Shown here: piece by piece, positions 1-8,809 of the stretch | Layout of the letters: every line of letters begins with the position of its first letter | Numbering within the stretch: position 1 is the stretch's first letter | Source: Lewinella sp. LCG006 | Lineage (GTDB): Bacteria; Bacteroidota; Bacteroidia; Chitinophagales; Saprospiraceae | Length of the DNA stretch: 64,000 nucleotides | Assembly: GCF_040784935.1 (NCBI RefSeq) | Contig: NZ_CP160680.1 | Coordinates: forward strand, 4,124,501 to 4,188,500 | Direction: 5' to 3' | Translations under genes and position numbers: made by a program | The notes under the pieces: model-generated | What the model was told of the DNA's origin: nothing | Database searches by the model: none | The model's input: the letters and a program-made list of their open reading frames with translations, nothing else

Positions 1-517
1 TATCTGGCTTTAATCGAATTTTCTTTAAAACACTTATTACTGTTTTAGCATCTGTTTTTAATTCTGTTATAAAGTCATTTACATATTTATTAAAATTCTT
101 GTTGGAGGAAAGTTCGGTCTTGTCGCAAAAGTCAACTACATATCGTAGTCCTTTAAATGATTTCTTACTTGAGAAGCCTACATTAGTTGCAATTACGAAG
201 TTTCTAAAAGCATTGGGAAATTTGAGTTCTAGTTCTAAAAACCTCTTTATGGTATTTACCATCTGAGAATCATCTGTTTCAAATGGTCCTAAATCAAGAT
301 TACGGGTTTTTACTTGGATACCAATAAAAACTCCAGTTTCCATCTTCACTAAAACGTCTTCGTGATGCTCACAAAATACTTCTTCAATACCGCTTTCTTC
401 CAATAAGATTCCAGCAGATACAATCGCAGCGTAAGTACACTGATAGCGATACCTCATTAATGTGTCATCACCAGGATCAGATTCAGCTAAGTTTTGTAGT
501 GGGTCTTGTTTTTTCAT
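1..517 (-). CDS. Cap4-like (DUF4297) dsDNA nuclease, 3' part outside window
   Basis: An open frame of 172 codons starts with ATG at 517 and runs off the left edge without a stop, so only the N-terminal domain is visible. The beginning (GDDTLMRYRYQ near residues 17-26, then an acidic EHHEDV stretch at 50-55 and IQVKTR at 67-72) matches the DUF4297 / Cap4 nuclease domain. D54 and Q68-x-K70 would be the PD-(D/E)xK metal-binding residues. In known Cap4 proteins this domain degrades double-stranded DNA after a C-terminal SAVED domain binds a cyclic oligonucleotide. Other DUF4297 proteins carry different sensor domains, so the activator cannot be named from this fragment. The flank at 0.5-1.3 kb holds gene debris, as is common at defence islands. 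Family call is recognition from the visible motifs; the defence role is inference. Confidence 0.72.
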   Translation of the reverse strand, partial: MKKQDPLQNLAESDPGDDTLMRYRYQCTYAAIVSAGILLEESGIEEVFCEHHEDVLVKMETGVFIGIQVKTRNLDLGPFETDDSQMVNTIKRFLELELKFPNAFRNFVIATNVGFSSKKSFKGLRYVVDFCDKTELSSNKNFNKYVNDFITELKTDAKTVISVLKKIRLKPD

Positions 518-874
518 TTGAAATTACTAGATTTAAAACCTAAAGCAATATAGTAATTATTTACAAATAGCACACAACTCAAAGCCCTCTCTCCACCCAC
601 TCCCCCCACCAAACTCCTCTTCGGTCATCTTCAGCGTAGACAGGTCAGTCGCCGACGGCCAAAGCCTTTGGCGACGAGCCGTTGAACGTTTACCACCCTT
701 GATGGAGCTGTTCGAGAATGTCTATACTGGAAAAGCGCATTTCGTCCATTTGGGTTACCCATAAAAGTTAGTATTTTTCCGGTATTTCTGGACTTCTTTG
801 TGAGGAGCTTTTTTATTGATAGGGTAATTACAGTAGATGAATCTTCTAGATGACTATCATCAAAGGAAATCGCA
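518..874. other. Intergenic stretch upstream of the Cap4-like gene
   Basis: No convincing gene. A minus-strand frame of 85 codons (888 to 631) overlaps the decayed gene at 875-1102 and resembles nothing I know; its last third is arginine-rich, as in translated non-coding DNA. The part at 518-600 is AT-rich and should contain the promoter of the nuclease gene, but no clear TTG/TAnnTTTG pair was picked out. Confidence 0.4.
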
Positions 875-1102
875 TTAATGAACCGCATAGTTTACCATCT
901 TGGTGATGCCAACGAAATGGTCTTTAACCGCTTCGCCAGCATTTTCACAGGCTTCAGAAGCCATTTTGAATGGCATTCGTAAAGTAGCGGGAATTTATAT
1001 TTTGACAAAATCTCTAAAGTTGTCTCTTGAAATGATGATGCCCTCAGCCTTATACTGGTCGGTAAATGTTTTCGATATGTTAGTTTTCTTTTTAGAGTTC
1101 AT
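875..1102 (-). pseudogene. Decayed small gene, in-frame stop
   Basis: A frame starting at the ATG at 1102 encodes a lysine-rich start (MNSKKKTNISKTF) and reads 35 codons to a TAA. The same frame then continues for about 40 further codons with protein-like composition (MASEACENAGEAVKDHF and so on) to a second TAA at 875-877. That suggests one short gene split by a nonsense mutation. I do not recognise the family. The alternative is two unrelated chance frames. Confidence 0.3.
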
Positions 1103-1284
1103 TTGAACTAATTCACAAAAAAGTATAATATTTTATGAATTAAATCACATAAAACTATAATTATTTATGAAAAACATCTTTACAGCAAGGCGGAAGGTTA
1201 CCGCATCCTGGTGCGGATCAAAGATTTCAAGCGGCTACAGAAGTTGTTGCGGGCTTATGGGTATTTGGTGGAGTAGGGGGGCTT
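1103..1284 (+). other. Possible 3' remnant of a gene
   Basis: The plus frame that ends at a TAG near 1277-1279 reads as a basic, leucine-rich tail (KAEGYRILVRIKDFKRLQ). It looks like the C-terminus of a larger protein whose start is missing. The AT-rich DNA just upstream has no start that would give a complete gene. Unidentified; may be chance. Confidence 0.15.
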
Positions 1285-1869
1285 TCATTGAGTTCCCTCC
1301 TTCAAGTACTTCTTATTTTCTTCGAGTGCTAAGAAATCCGAATAAGATCCCAAAAGCGTCTGCTCCCCATCAATTACATCCGCTAGGAGATAGGCGAATT
1401 TCAGCATGACTTCTTCCTCTTTGTCGTTAACGTGTTCGTAGGCAAAATCCGCAAATCTTTTTAGTTTATCTGAAAGCAGGTTTGTTTGTTGTTCAATATC
1501 CAACAGTTGCGAGATGAGCTTAAAATCAAGTAATTCGGCTTTGTTGGAAACGAAAAACCTTAAGCTTACATTTTTGATGGACGCGACTTGAAAGCCTCCC
1601 GCATTTGCCACCAATTCACCGAGCGTCTGCTCCCCTTTATCTATTTTTTCTTCAAGTATTTCAAAAAGCTTGATATGCTTTTTTAGCACGGTATCTACCT
1701 CGTTGTTGCTTAACCTGATTTCGTTTTCGATGGCTACTAGCGTCTGTTCGATATACCTCTCATTGTCTTTCCTTTCTTTGTAATTACCTACCGAAACGGC
1801 AATTAATACCCCAATGACCACGATGGCAATTTCCCGTAGAAAGGAAACAATTTGGCTTCTCTTTTTCAT
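1285..1869 (-). CDS. DUF6090-like membrane-anchored protein
   Basis: About 194 residues from the ATG at 1869. That start was chosen because it overlaps the stop of the upstream TraB gene by an ATGA (positions 1866-1869), which points to translational coupling; the longer frame from 1929 would lie entirely inside the TraB gene. Residues 9-28 (FLREIAIVVIGVLIAVSVGN) form one membrane helix, followed by a long charged, probably coiled-coil region. This is the architecture of the Bacteroidota DUF6090 family (one N-terminal helix then YKERKDNERYIEQTL-type sequence). Function is unknown; members often sit as partners of other envelope proteins. The family assignment is by resemblance only. Confidence 0.55.
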   Translation of the reverse strand: MKKRSQIVSFLREIAIVVIGVLIAVSVGNYKERKDNERYIEQTLVAIENEIRLSNNEVDTVLKKHIKLFEILEEKIDKGEQTLGELVANAGGFQVASIKNVSLRFFVSNKAELLDFKLISQLLDIEQQTNLLSDKLKRFADFAYEHVNDKEEEVMLKFAYLLADVIDGEQTLLGSYSDFLALEENKKYLKEGTQ

Positions 1870-2741
1870 TTTACTGTTATTGGTGTAATGGTATATCCAA
1901 GCTCCTTTAATTGGTTTATCAATCCACATTCATACATTAAATGACTTAATCCAACGGCAATAAAGCAGTTATTTGCTGCTATTTTATCTCTAATATCGCC
2001 CATCCATTTATTGTTTCTGTCGGTTAGGAGAAGAGAATTCCTGCAAGGCTCATGGTATTTAAGGTCTATGTCCATATTGGAATACCAATTCGTTTCTTCA
2101 CAGTAACTTGAATCTTTGGTACTAATTTTATCGATAATATTAGCAAGTCTCCTTTTATGATTTTTTCGAGGCATTCCCTCAACATCTTTATTAATTAGGT
2201 CTATCTGTTCTTCCGTCGTTTCAAGCCCGTAGAGCGCTATATTTTGTTCAATTGCTCTGGAACTTATATAGTCATCTAAAGAAAGCGAAGTGTCACTAGC
2301 GCTTTTGTTCAAACATACCTGCTGTTTGAAATATCTGTTTAGAAAAACATACATCTCCGTTGGTGTTATCTTGTTATAATCAGTAGGGCTGGTAGCAAAG
2401 AGGTTTTTTATGAAAGTCAAGTCCTCATTGCTTAAATATTTAGCCCAATTGGTTTTGCTTGTCCTTCGGTTAATAATATCCTCCGCCATCTCTCCTGGAA
2501 TGTTAAGATTTTCTTTTATCAATAAATCACAGGACGCTAAAGCTTGGTTAGCCCTTGTCAAGGAGTCGAAAAATGATTTTCCAAAAGCATGATGGGTTCC
2601 GAAAAGGTAGGATGTCTTATTGGAATGTGGGTTAGTTATTTTGAAAAGAACAGTTTTGGATCTTAGCGTATCATTACCATCTTGCCCCATCAGGGAAGTT
2701 AATGTCAACAATAAAAATAGTAGTGTAGTGATTACTCTCAT
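1866..2741 (-). CDS. TraB/GumN family protein
   Basis: About 291 residues counted from the ATG at 2741, which gives a clean signal peptide (MRVITTLLFLLLTLTSLMGQ); the frame is open further upstream to 2810 but would add a charged, non-signal leader. Early in the mature protein sits YLFGTHHAFG, the GTxH motif of the TraB/GumN fold. Near the C-terminus NCFIAVGLSHLMYECGLINQLKELGY matches the family's AVGxxHLxGxxGxxxxLxxxGY end motif. The fold is related to Tiki/TraB-type putative metalloproteases; the bacterial substrates are unknown. Likely exported to the periplasm. It is co-transcribed and translationally coupled (ATGA overlap) with the DUF6090-like gene that follows. Confidence 0.75.
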   Translation of the reverse strand: MRVITTLLFLLLTLTSLMGQDGNDTLRSKTVLFKITNPHSNKTSYLFGTHHAFGKSFFDSLTRANQALASCDLLIKENLNIPGEMAEDIINRRTSKTNWAKYLSNEDLTFIKNLFATSPTDYNKITPTEMYVFLNRYFKQQVCLNKSASDTSLSLDDYISSRAIEQNIALYGLETTEEQIDLINKDVEGMPRKNHKRRLANIIDKISTKDSSYCEETNWYSNMDIDLKYHEPCRNSLLLTDRNNKWMGDIRDKIAANNCFIAVGLSHLMYECGLINQLKELGYTITPITVK

Positions 2742-2883
2742 TGTTATTTTCTGATTATTACCCATCCCTCGCACAGGTAGGTTTTTCCACCGTGATGGGG
2801 GTTTTTCCATGATGTTTAGTGTAAAAAGGGCATTTTGCTCTTTTAGTTTCTGGGGAGTACTTCAAGCAGCCAATAATCTCCTC

Positions 2884-3453
2884 CTAAACCACCTCATTCA
2901 ACTTAGCATACTGCAACAACATAATCGTCTTCGCATCCTTGATTTCGCCGGATTTTACCATCGCCATGGCTTGGTCGAGGGTATATTCCAACACTTCGAT
3001 ATCTTCGGTTTCTTCAGCCAAGCCGCCGCCGTCGCTCACTTTTTGGTGGGTTTCGTAGGCGCCGATAAAGAGGTACAAAATTTCCGTGACTGCCCCGGGC
3101 GACATATATGCTTCCAGCACTTTCTCTACCTCCTGGATGCGGTAGCCGGTTTCTTCTTCCGTTTCCCGGCGCACACATTCGGCGGGGTCGGCTTCATCGA
3201 GGAGGCCGGCACAGGCTTCAATCATCATCCCGTCGGGGTTGCCATTGAGGAAGGTGGGTAGGCGAAACTGGCGGGTGAGCAGCACCGTCCTCTGCTGTTT
3301 GTTGTACAGGAGAATAGCAGCGCCATTGCCGCGGTCGTAGGCTTCCCTCACTTGCTCTACCCATTCGCCGTTGCGTTGTTGGAACTCGTAGGTATGTTTA
3401 CGGAGGATGTACCAGTTGTCGGAGAGCAGTTCGGAGCGGTGATTACGGATCAT
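2884..3453 (-). CDS. nudK: GDP-mannose pyrophosphatase NudK (Nudix hydrolase)
   Basis: 189 residues, the usual length for NudK. The Nudix box is seen as GLLDEADPAECVRRETEEETGY, with the REtxEExG core intact. Flanking family features are YDRGNGAAILLYN before the box and YMSPGAVTEILYLFIG after it. NudK hydrolyses GDP-mannose and related nucleotide sugars to sugar phosphate and GMP in the cytoplasm. The start at 3453 (MIRNHRSELLSDNWY) matches the family start. It lies between the WD40-caspase gene and the TraB gene on the same strand, with gaps of 45 and about 140 bp, so operon membership is uncertain. Confidence 0.88.
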   Translation of the reverse strand: MIRNHRSELLSDNWYILRKHTYEFQQRNGEWVEQVREAYDRGNGAAILLYNKQQRTVLLTRQFRLPTFLNGNPDGMMIEACAGLLDEADPAECVRRETEEETGYRIQEVEKVLEAYMSPGAVTEILYLFIGAYETHQKVSDGGGLAEETEDIEVLEYTLDQAMAMVKSGEIKDAKTIMLLQYAKLNEVV

Positions 3454-3498
3454 TTTCAGGGAGTTTTATGTCCACCAAAGGTAGGAAAAATACCCCCA

Positions 3499-6400
3499 TC
3501 AACGCCAAACCCCCAACGGGAAATCCTGCCCGAATCCATAACTGGCCGGATACTGCGGCAGCCCCCGGTATTGCTGGGTTAGTTCTGGCACCTGCGTCTC
3601 GAGGTACGCTTTCAGTTCATTGACGGTTACGCGGCCGTCGCCGCTATCGGCTTTGCCGCTAAGGCCCTGGAGGAGCGCATAGGTGAATACCCCGTGCCCC
3701 AATTGGTCAAACTCCGTCGCAAACTGCTCCGATCCGGAAGATGTCAGCCAATGGGTACCCGTAGCGCGGGCCAGCTGGGCAATGGCTTTTTCTTCGGCAG
3801 CACCGCGGGTAGCCAATGCCTCCAAGGCTCCTGCACTCTGGCAGGCATCCAGAATGTAGAGTTGCTTTTGGGCGGCAATTTTAGCGGCCAGGGCTTTCAT
3901 CTCGTGCGCGGAGATGCCGCGTTGTGCCAGCGCTTCGTCATTGCCGTAGAGTTGCGTCACATCGTAAGGAACCAGGTAGAAGTCTTTCTGCGCGCCTTCG
4001 TTCATCACCCCGTGCCCGGCGTAGTAAAAGACGAAAATGTCTTGTGGTCGTGCTGCTTGTTGTACCTGTTCCAGGATGGTAATGATGTTTGCCCGGTCGG
4101 CCTGAGCATCGCTCAACTGGTAGGTTTTTACCTGACTGGTAATGGGCATCATGCCTTTGACCAGGGCGGCACGAAAACTTTCGGCATCGGCCGCGGCGTA
4201 GTTGAGGTTATAGCGTGGATTTTTGTATTGGTTGATGCCAATCGTCAACAGGTGCAAGGTAATTCCTTGTGCAGGCGCTATCGTCTGTTGCTGTACGGGG
4301 GAATAATTGACCTGCAAACGCGCTGCTGCGCTTTCGGTACGCTGGCTATTGACGGCTACTGCCGAAAAAATGTTCTCCCCGGGGAGCAACTTTACCTGAA
4401 AAGTCTTTTGGTTATTGGTGGGTACATCATCTTCTACCAGCAGGTTACGCTGCCCCTGACTTACCAGTTTGCCATTGTGGAACAAACGTATTTCAGTGAC
4501 CCGATCCCCCGGAGCACTTGCGGTAAGTTGTAGTGTAGCATTTTCAGCTTGGGTGCTGATTTGCTCAATGGCTTCATCGTCTTCAACCACCAAATTGCGG
4601 GTGCCTTCATGGTAACGAATGCTGATGCTGGGCGGCTCCTGAATGCGGTCGATAATTACCGGAGGTGTTGGCGAGGTGGCTCTCCCCAATAGCTGGCGAG
4701 CCAAACCTGGCGTAAAGAAACCTTCATAAAGTTGTTCCAATGGAATGACCTTTTGCCCAATGGCGTACGACATCTTGGCGATCGCACCCGAAGAGCCATC
4801 AAAGCGGCCATCGGGAGTGACCAGGGCCCAGTCGTTGTTGGTTTCATAAAGAATCAATGAACCTACGAGTTGGCCACTGCGCGCATCCCACAAGTGGGTG
4901 CGATTGTCGATACCAGCCGTGAGTAGAAAGTCGTCACCAATAAAGTCCAGGTAAGCAAAATCTCCGGAGCGGGGAGAGGACAACTGCAGCGTGCGCGTTT
5001 GGCTAGCACTACGGGTGTCAATCAGGTGAATCTTCTTGCGTTCAGCGTCGGTAATCGCCAACAATTGGCGTTCTGTATTGTATGCGTATTTACCTACAAG
5101 TTCTACTCCCGCCACTGCTTTTGCCGTTAGCGAACGCCCTGTTTTTGCATCCAGTTGATGCAGTCTGAAAGGAACACTTTGTGCTGCGAAAAGCCCCTGT
5201 CCGTCGGGGGTAAACGCCAACTGGCCAAAGTAAAGACTTGGTTGCTCCCAGTTGACTTGGCCGGTAGCTACATGGTAGTTGATGAGTTTAGGAGCTTGTC
5301 CCTGGTCCGTTCCTCTTTGGGTAAGCACCAATTGTTGGCCGTCGGCAGAAAAAGCAAATTGTTCTTGATAGAAATCCGGTGCGGGTAGATTTTTGGTAAA
5401 CAACCACGTTTTGTTCTGCGTGTCATAAACACCAGCACCATTATGGCCCACCACTGCCAAGCGGCGTCCATCGGCACTAAAACTGAGTCCTCGGACATTT
5501 TTAAAGCTGAGTTTTATGGATCTCGGAATGCGATCACCGCTAAGATCTACCCAGAAAAGGAAATCGCTGAATTCGTTGGCACTCACCATAAAACGCCCAT
5601 CCGGACTGAGCGCTGCGGTGTTGCCACCAACGGCTTTTTGGACTGGGGTAATTTGAATACTGGGCTTTCCCAAGGTCAGCAAAAGTGCTTTGCCGCGGCT
5701 GGCGATGATCCCCGCTTGTTGTAAACTGGCGGCAGTATTGATGGAATAGGGCCGGATAGTAGGTTCTCCAATATATTTCAGTACCGCTAGGTCGGGTAAG
5801 CTGTAGTGTACCAACTGATATGGCGCATTGGTAGCGGCTACCAACTGTTGTCCTGCTCCGGCGGCCAGCACCGTGCCGAGTATATCGGGCATGGTACGCA
5901 TACCTAGCTCACCAGTGCGGTAATTGCCCGTAACCATACTCCCTTTTTTAGGAACCCAATAAAACAATTCCTGAGCGGGAAGAAAGCCGATTCTGCTGAC
6001 AAATGCATTGATCAAGCTAGGTTCAAGGTCTGAAGCAGGGACAATCTTTTCCCAAACTTTTTGCCCAGTGAGGGTCTTAGCGGCCATCGTCAGTTGCTGA
6101 TTCGCGATACTGGCGTAAAAGAGGTTGCCGTTGGGCAAAAAAGTACGGGCACCAGCTAGGAGCTGGGTACTTTTGGTGGAGAGGTTGAGCAAAACACCAT
6201 TGCCGTCCATCAAAGCCAGCAACAATTGATTTTGATCGGAAGAAAAGCTGATGGCCGCAGTGACTAGTGTGGACGTTCCTTTCTGTTGGTAACTGCCTGT
6301 CGACTGGGGAGTAGCCGTAGGGCTGTCCAACCGCCAAAATTCGACGGGCGGGTCCACATTGTAGTTGTGGTCTTTGCGGGTAGTATAGTACAAATAAGGC

Positions 6401-6846
6401 TGGGTAGGATGATAGGCCAGCGAGTAATTTTGCCAGGTCTTGATTTCTCTTACGACCTTAAGTTGCTGTATATCGATGATGTAAAGCCGGTAGTAAGCAG
6501 CCACTGCCAGGTAGCGGCTGTCCGCAGAAAAGGACAAAGCACGGATATTCGACTCCGTAGGCAGCGAAAGTAATTCGCGGCCCGTAGGGAGATCATAAAT
6601 TTTACAAGACTGGTCAAAACTCCCTGAAGCTACCAACCGCCCGTCGGGGCTGATGACCACCTGGCTGATATCCTTCACATGTCCCGATGGTACCAGCAGG
6701 CGGGTTGTACTTTGGGCCGTCAGCGAGAAGGAAGCGAAAAAAAAGGCCAAAATGAGTAGTGTAAACCCGATTTCAGATGCTTGCTTGGAGGATGTTGCTG
6801 GTAAGGCACGCAAGTAATTCGAGGATAACTTTGATAGGGAATTCAT
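3499..6846 (-). CDS. Exported WD40-repeat protein with C-terminal caspase (C14) domain
   Basis: 1115 residues. An N-terminal hydrophobic segment (about 28-45) acts as a signal peptide. Residues about 50-700 hold WD40-type beta-propeller blades with repeated SPDGR/SADGR turns. A linker follows, then a caspase-fold domain from about 865 to 1110. The catalytic pair is visible: His945 in YYAGHG and Cys1002 in LDACQSAG. Such proteins are prokaryotic metacaspase/orthocaspase relatives that cleave after basic residues; here the propeller probably recognises substrate or a partner. It follows the papain-like protease gene on the same strand, 120 bp apart with a strong palindrome between. The physiological target is unknown. 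Confidence 0.85.
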   Translation of the reverse strand: MNSLSKLSSNYLRALPATSSKQASEIGFTLLILAFFFASFSLTAQSTTRLLVPSGHVKDISQVVISPDGRLVASGSFDQSCKIYDLPTGRELLSLPTESNIRALSFSADSRYLAVAAYYRLYIIDIQQLKVVREIKTWQNYSLAYHPTQPYLYYTTRKDHNYNVDPPVEFWRLDSPTATPQSTGSYQQKGTSTLVTAAISFSSDQNQLLLALMDGNGVLLNLSTKSTQLLAGARTFLPNGNLFYASIANQQLTMAAKTLTGQKVWEKIVPASDLEPSLINAFVSRIGFLPAQELFYWVPKKGSMVTGNYRTGELGMRTMPDILGTVLAAGAGQQLVAATNAPYQLVHYSLPDLAVLKYIGEPTIRPYSINTAASLQQAGIIASRGKALLLTLGKPSIQITPVQKAVGGNTAALSPDGRFMVSANEFSDFLFWVDLSGDRIPRSIKLSFKNVRGLSFSADGRRLAVVGHNGAGVYDTQNKTWLFTKNLPAPDFYQEQFAFSADGQQLVLTQRGTDQGQAPKLINYHVATGQVNWEQPSLYFGQLAFTPDGQGLFAAQSVPFRLHQLDAKTGRSLTAKAVAGVELVGKYAYNTERQLLAITDAERKKIHLIDTRSASQTRTLQLSSPRSGDFAYLDFIGDDFLLTAGIDNRTHLWDARSGQLVGSLILYETNNDWALVTPDGRFDGSSGAIAKMSYAIGQKVIPLEQLYEGFFTPGLARQLLGRATSPTPPVIIDRIQEPPSISIRYHEGTRNLVVEDDEAIEQISTQAENATLQLTASAPGDRVTEIRLFHNGKLVSQGQRNLLVEDDVPTNNQKTFQVKLLPGENIFSAVAVNSQRTESAAARLQVNYSPVQQQTIAPAQGITLHLLTIGINQYKNPRYNLNYAAADAESFRAALVKGMMPITSQVKTYQLSDAQADRANIITILEQVQQAARPQDIFVFYYAGHGVMNEGAQKDFYLVPYDVTQLYGNDEALAQRGISAHEMKALAAKIAAQKQLYILDACQSAGALEALATRGAAEEKAIAQLARATGTHWLTSSGSEQFATEFDQLGHGVFTYALLQGLSGKADSGDGRVTVNELKAYLETQVPELTQQYRGLPQYPASYGFGQDFPLGVWR

Positions 6847-6875
6847 AGAGAAAATTTATCGGTAGTTAGTGTAGA

Positions 6876-6922
6876 TTGGGCTTCAGCCCGATTGTGAATT
6901 GCACGTTCGGGCTGAAGCCCAA
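6876..6922. repeat. REP-like palindrome between the two protease genes
   Basis: A perfect 16-bp stem, TTGGGCTTCAGCCCGA at 6876-6891 and its complement at 6907-6922, with a 15-base loop. Each arm is itself nearly palindromic (GGGCTTCAGCCC). There is no T-run, so it is more like a dispersed REP element than a terminator. It could still limit read-through from the papain-like gene or stabilise mRNA. Confidence 0.6.
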
Positions 6923-6966
6923 GCTACGTGTACTGCAAACAGCGTAGCCTCTTACTTTAACATTAG

Positions 6967-8436
6967 CTACTGATGCTCGATCTCCACCATCAACGGTACC
7001 ACACTCCCCGCAGTCGTTGGCGGCAGCACAAAGGAAGCTCCCCCGGCTTGATAATCTACCAGTGCCGGGTCGCTGAGTTTACTTCCCAAAGCAGCCCTGA
7101 TTTTTGCCGTCAGGCTACCCGCCGTGCCTTCCATTGTGCGCTGGATTTGAGCAACGTTCAATGGTTCTTTACTAAAAAGGACAAGCAGGTAGTCGGTGCC
7201 TGGCTGGTTGTCCATGCGGATGACTTTGGTGTCGCTGGGGAAAGCTACGGTGGAATTGGGACCGATATGAGGAGACATGCCGTCGTCGTAAGGCAGTATT
7301 TTGTTGATTTTCTGGGTTTGGTCGGTAGCGAAGGCATAGATGTAGCTTTCGTTGTTGGCGGTCAGGTAGAAACGGAAGCGCGTGCCGGAAGGGTAGGCAC
7401 TGTTCATACGATAAGCCACGAGGGCCTCGGTCCCGGCGTTTTCTTCTTCCACAAAAAGGTTGCGCGTTGAGACCCGACTGAGTGGCATGGCCTGACCCGT
7501 ATTTTGTTCAAAACGGATGGCACCGGAAAAGTTGTTGACCGGTGCAGGAGCAGGACTGGGCGTAGGTGTAGGACTGGGTGCGGGTGCCGCAGCGCGGGGG
7601 TAGGCTTGCAATGCACCTAGTGCCCAGGTGGCATAATCCTGGTACCTGATCCATACGTAGCCACCATCACACCAATCTGGGCCCCAGCTGTTGAGTACGC
7701 GGAAAGCACCTCCTCCAACGGTATCATCATAACCAACAATACACATGGCGTGGCGGCCGTGATCACCACTGGGGCCACTATCGCTGGCCGCGGGTATCCA
7801 AATTTTGGCAGGACTGTAAAAGCTTTCGGGAACGATCATGGCTAGTAATACGGGGAACCCTTCGGCCAGCGATTTTTTAGTAGCATTGATCCGAAAAAGG
7901 GCGTCGGCATCATCGGGTAAAAACAAAATTTGGTAATCACTGATGGTGAATGTGGGAGCTTCCAAGAGGGCATCACGACTCAGGGGGGCAGCACACTGAT
8001 AAGGCATGGTCTGGTTGGTCGCCACACCTACGGTCTTGAGCAACTCCAGGGCCATTACGGGGTTAGAACCTCCGGCGCAGGTATCATCTCCGGCGTCTTT
8101 GATTTGCTCGTAAACAAAACTGGGAGAAAGTACGAGCTGGTCGATTTTACGCTTGTCGGTTTCATTGAGTTGCCTGGCCAACAGTATGGTGCGCAAATGA
8201 TAGGCCGTAGCAAAGGCGGTACAAGTACTATAATTGCCTTGGTCTCCTGGCGTTGGAGCGTAAGCTTCAAGACTGGCTTTGGCCGGCAGGCTTTGATAGC
8301 TGGTGCTGGCCAGCTTCATCTTATAGGGCGTGCCCCGGTAACTGGGAACATCAAAATTGAGGCCCAGCCCGCCGGGCTGAGCCCCCAGGGGGAGTATCAC
8401 AACAAAACATGTCAAGGTTAGAATAAAGTGTCGCAT
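6967..8436 (-). CDS. Papain-like (C1A) cysteine protease with DUF4384-like domain
   Basis: 489 residues with a signal peptide (about 1-19). The papain fold spans about 60-280: oxyanion Gln66 and catalytic Cys72 in DQGNYSTCTAFATAYHL, His229 in HAMCIVGYDD, and Asn249 in VLNSWGPDWCDGGYVWI. A proline-rich linker (about 282-300, PSPTPTPSPAPAP) leads to a C-terminal DUF4384-like beta domain with the YIYAFATDQTQK and PGTDYLLVLFS signatures. There is no large propeptide, unlike classical papains. Predicted to act outside the cytoplasm. It is followed downstream by the caspase-domain gene, so two different cysteine proteases lie side by side. Regulation by the neighbouring two-component pair is possible but not shown. 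Confidence 0.85.
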   Translation of the reverse strand: MRHFILTLTCFVVILPLGAQPGGLGLNFDVPSYRGTPYKMKLASTSYQSLPAKASLEAYAPTPGDQGNYSTCTAFATAYHLRTILLARQLNETDKRKIDQLVLSPSFVYEQIKDAGDDTCAGGSNPVMALELLKTVGVATNQTMPYQCAAPLSRDALLEAPTFTISDYQILFLPDDADALFRINATKKSLAEGFPVLLAMIVPESFYSPAKIWIPAASDSGPSGDHGRHAMCIVGYDDTVGGGAFRVLNSWGPDWCDGGYVWIRYQDYATWALGALQAYPRAAAPAPSPTPTPSPAPAPVNNFSGAIRFEQNTGQAMPLSRVSTRNLFVEEENAGTEALVAYRMNSAYPSGTRFRFYLTANNESYIYAFATDQTQKINKILPYDDGMSPHIGPNSTVAFPSDTKVIRMDNQPGTDYLLVLFSKEPLNVAQIQRTMEGTAGSLTAKIRAALGSKLSDPALVDYQAGGASFVLPPTTAGSVVPLMVEIEHQ

Positions 8437-8809
8437 GGGATGATAATTTAGTCAGGTTTGATGGGGGGTCGATGCTAAATCATTGGTAATCAAATCAAAC
8501 TTTCCTGTACAGGGTGTTAAGTACGAGGTACTTGGTATAGGGTAGGCTATCAAATTTGATGACAAATCAGGTTGCGCGTGGCTTTAGCCCGCAACTAGTA
8601 GTCTTCGTTCTATAAGTGCAGAATAAAGCCCGCGCAACCTGGCTCAAGGCAACTTTACTCAGCAATAGTGATAGACCTTTTATTAACGCTAAGGTCGGTA
8701 TTGAAATTAGATGATGGAATACGATAAACTGCGTAGTTTTTGGTGCGAATGCGGCCAGCGGCCTAAAGGAGGTACTAAGTACCAGGTACCAAGTACTGTG
8801 ATGCAAACC
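8437..8809. repeat. Intergenic region with a 74-bp hairpin (8568-8641)
   Basis: No gene is seen. The left arm 8568-8586 (CAGGTTGCGCGTGGCTTTA) and right arm 8624-8641 pair over 18 bp with one bulge. The GGCTTTAGCCCGC core resembles the GGCTTCAGCCC core of the element at 6876-6922, suggesting one REP-like family. Shorter matching segments, GAGGTACTTGGTA near 8525 and its inverse near 8780, flank the hairpin. The region should also hold the promoter for the papain-like protease gene. Confidence 0.5.

Noticed and set aside
631-888. 85-codon minus-strand frame
   Set aside because: No start context, no family resemblance, composition of translated non-coding DNA in its second half.
3694-4533. 279-codon plus-strand frame opposite the caspase domain
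   Set aside because: Shadow of the strongly coding minus strand; no motifs of its own.
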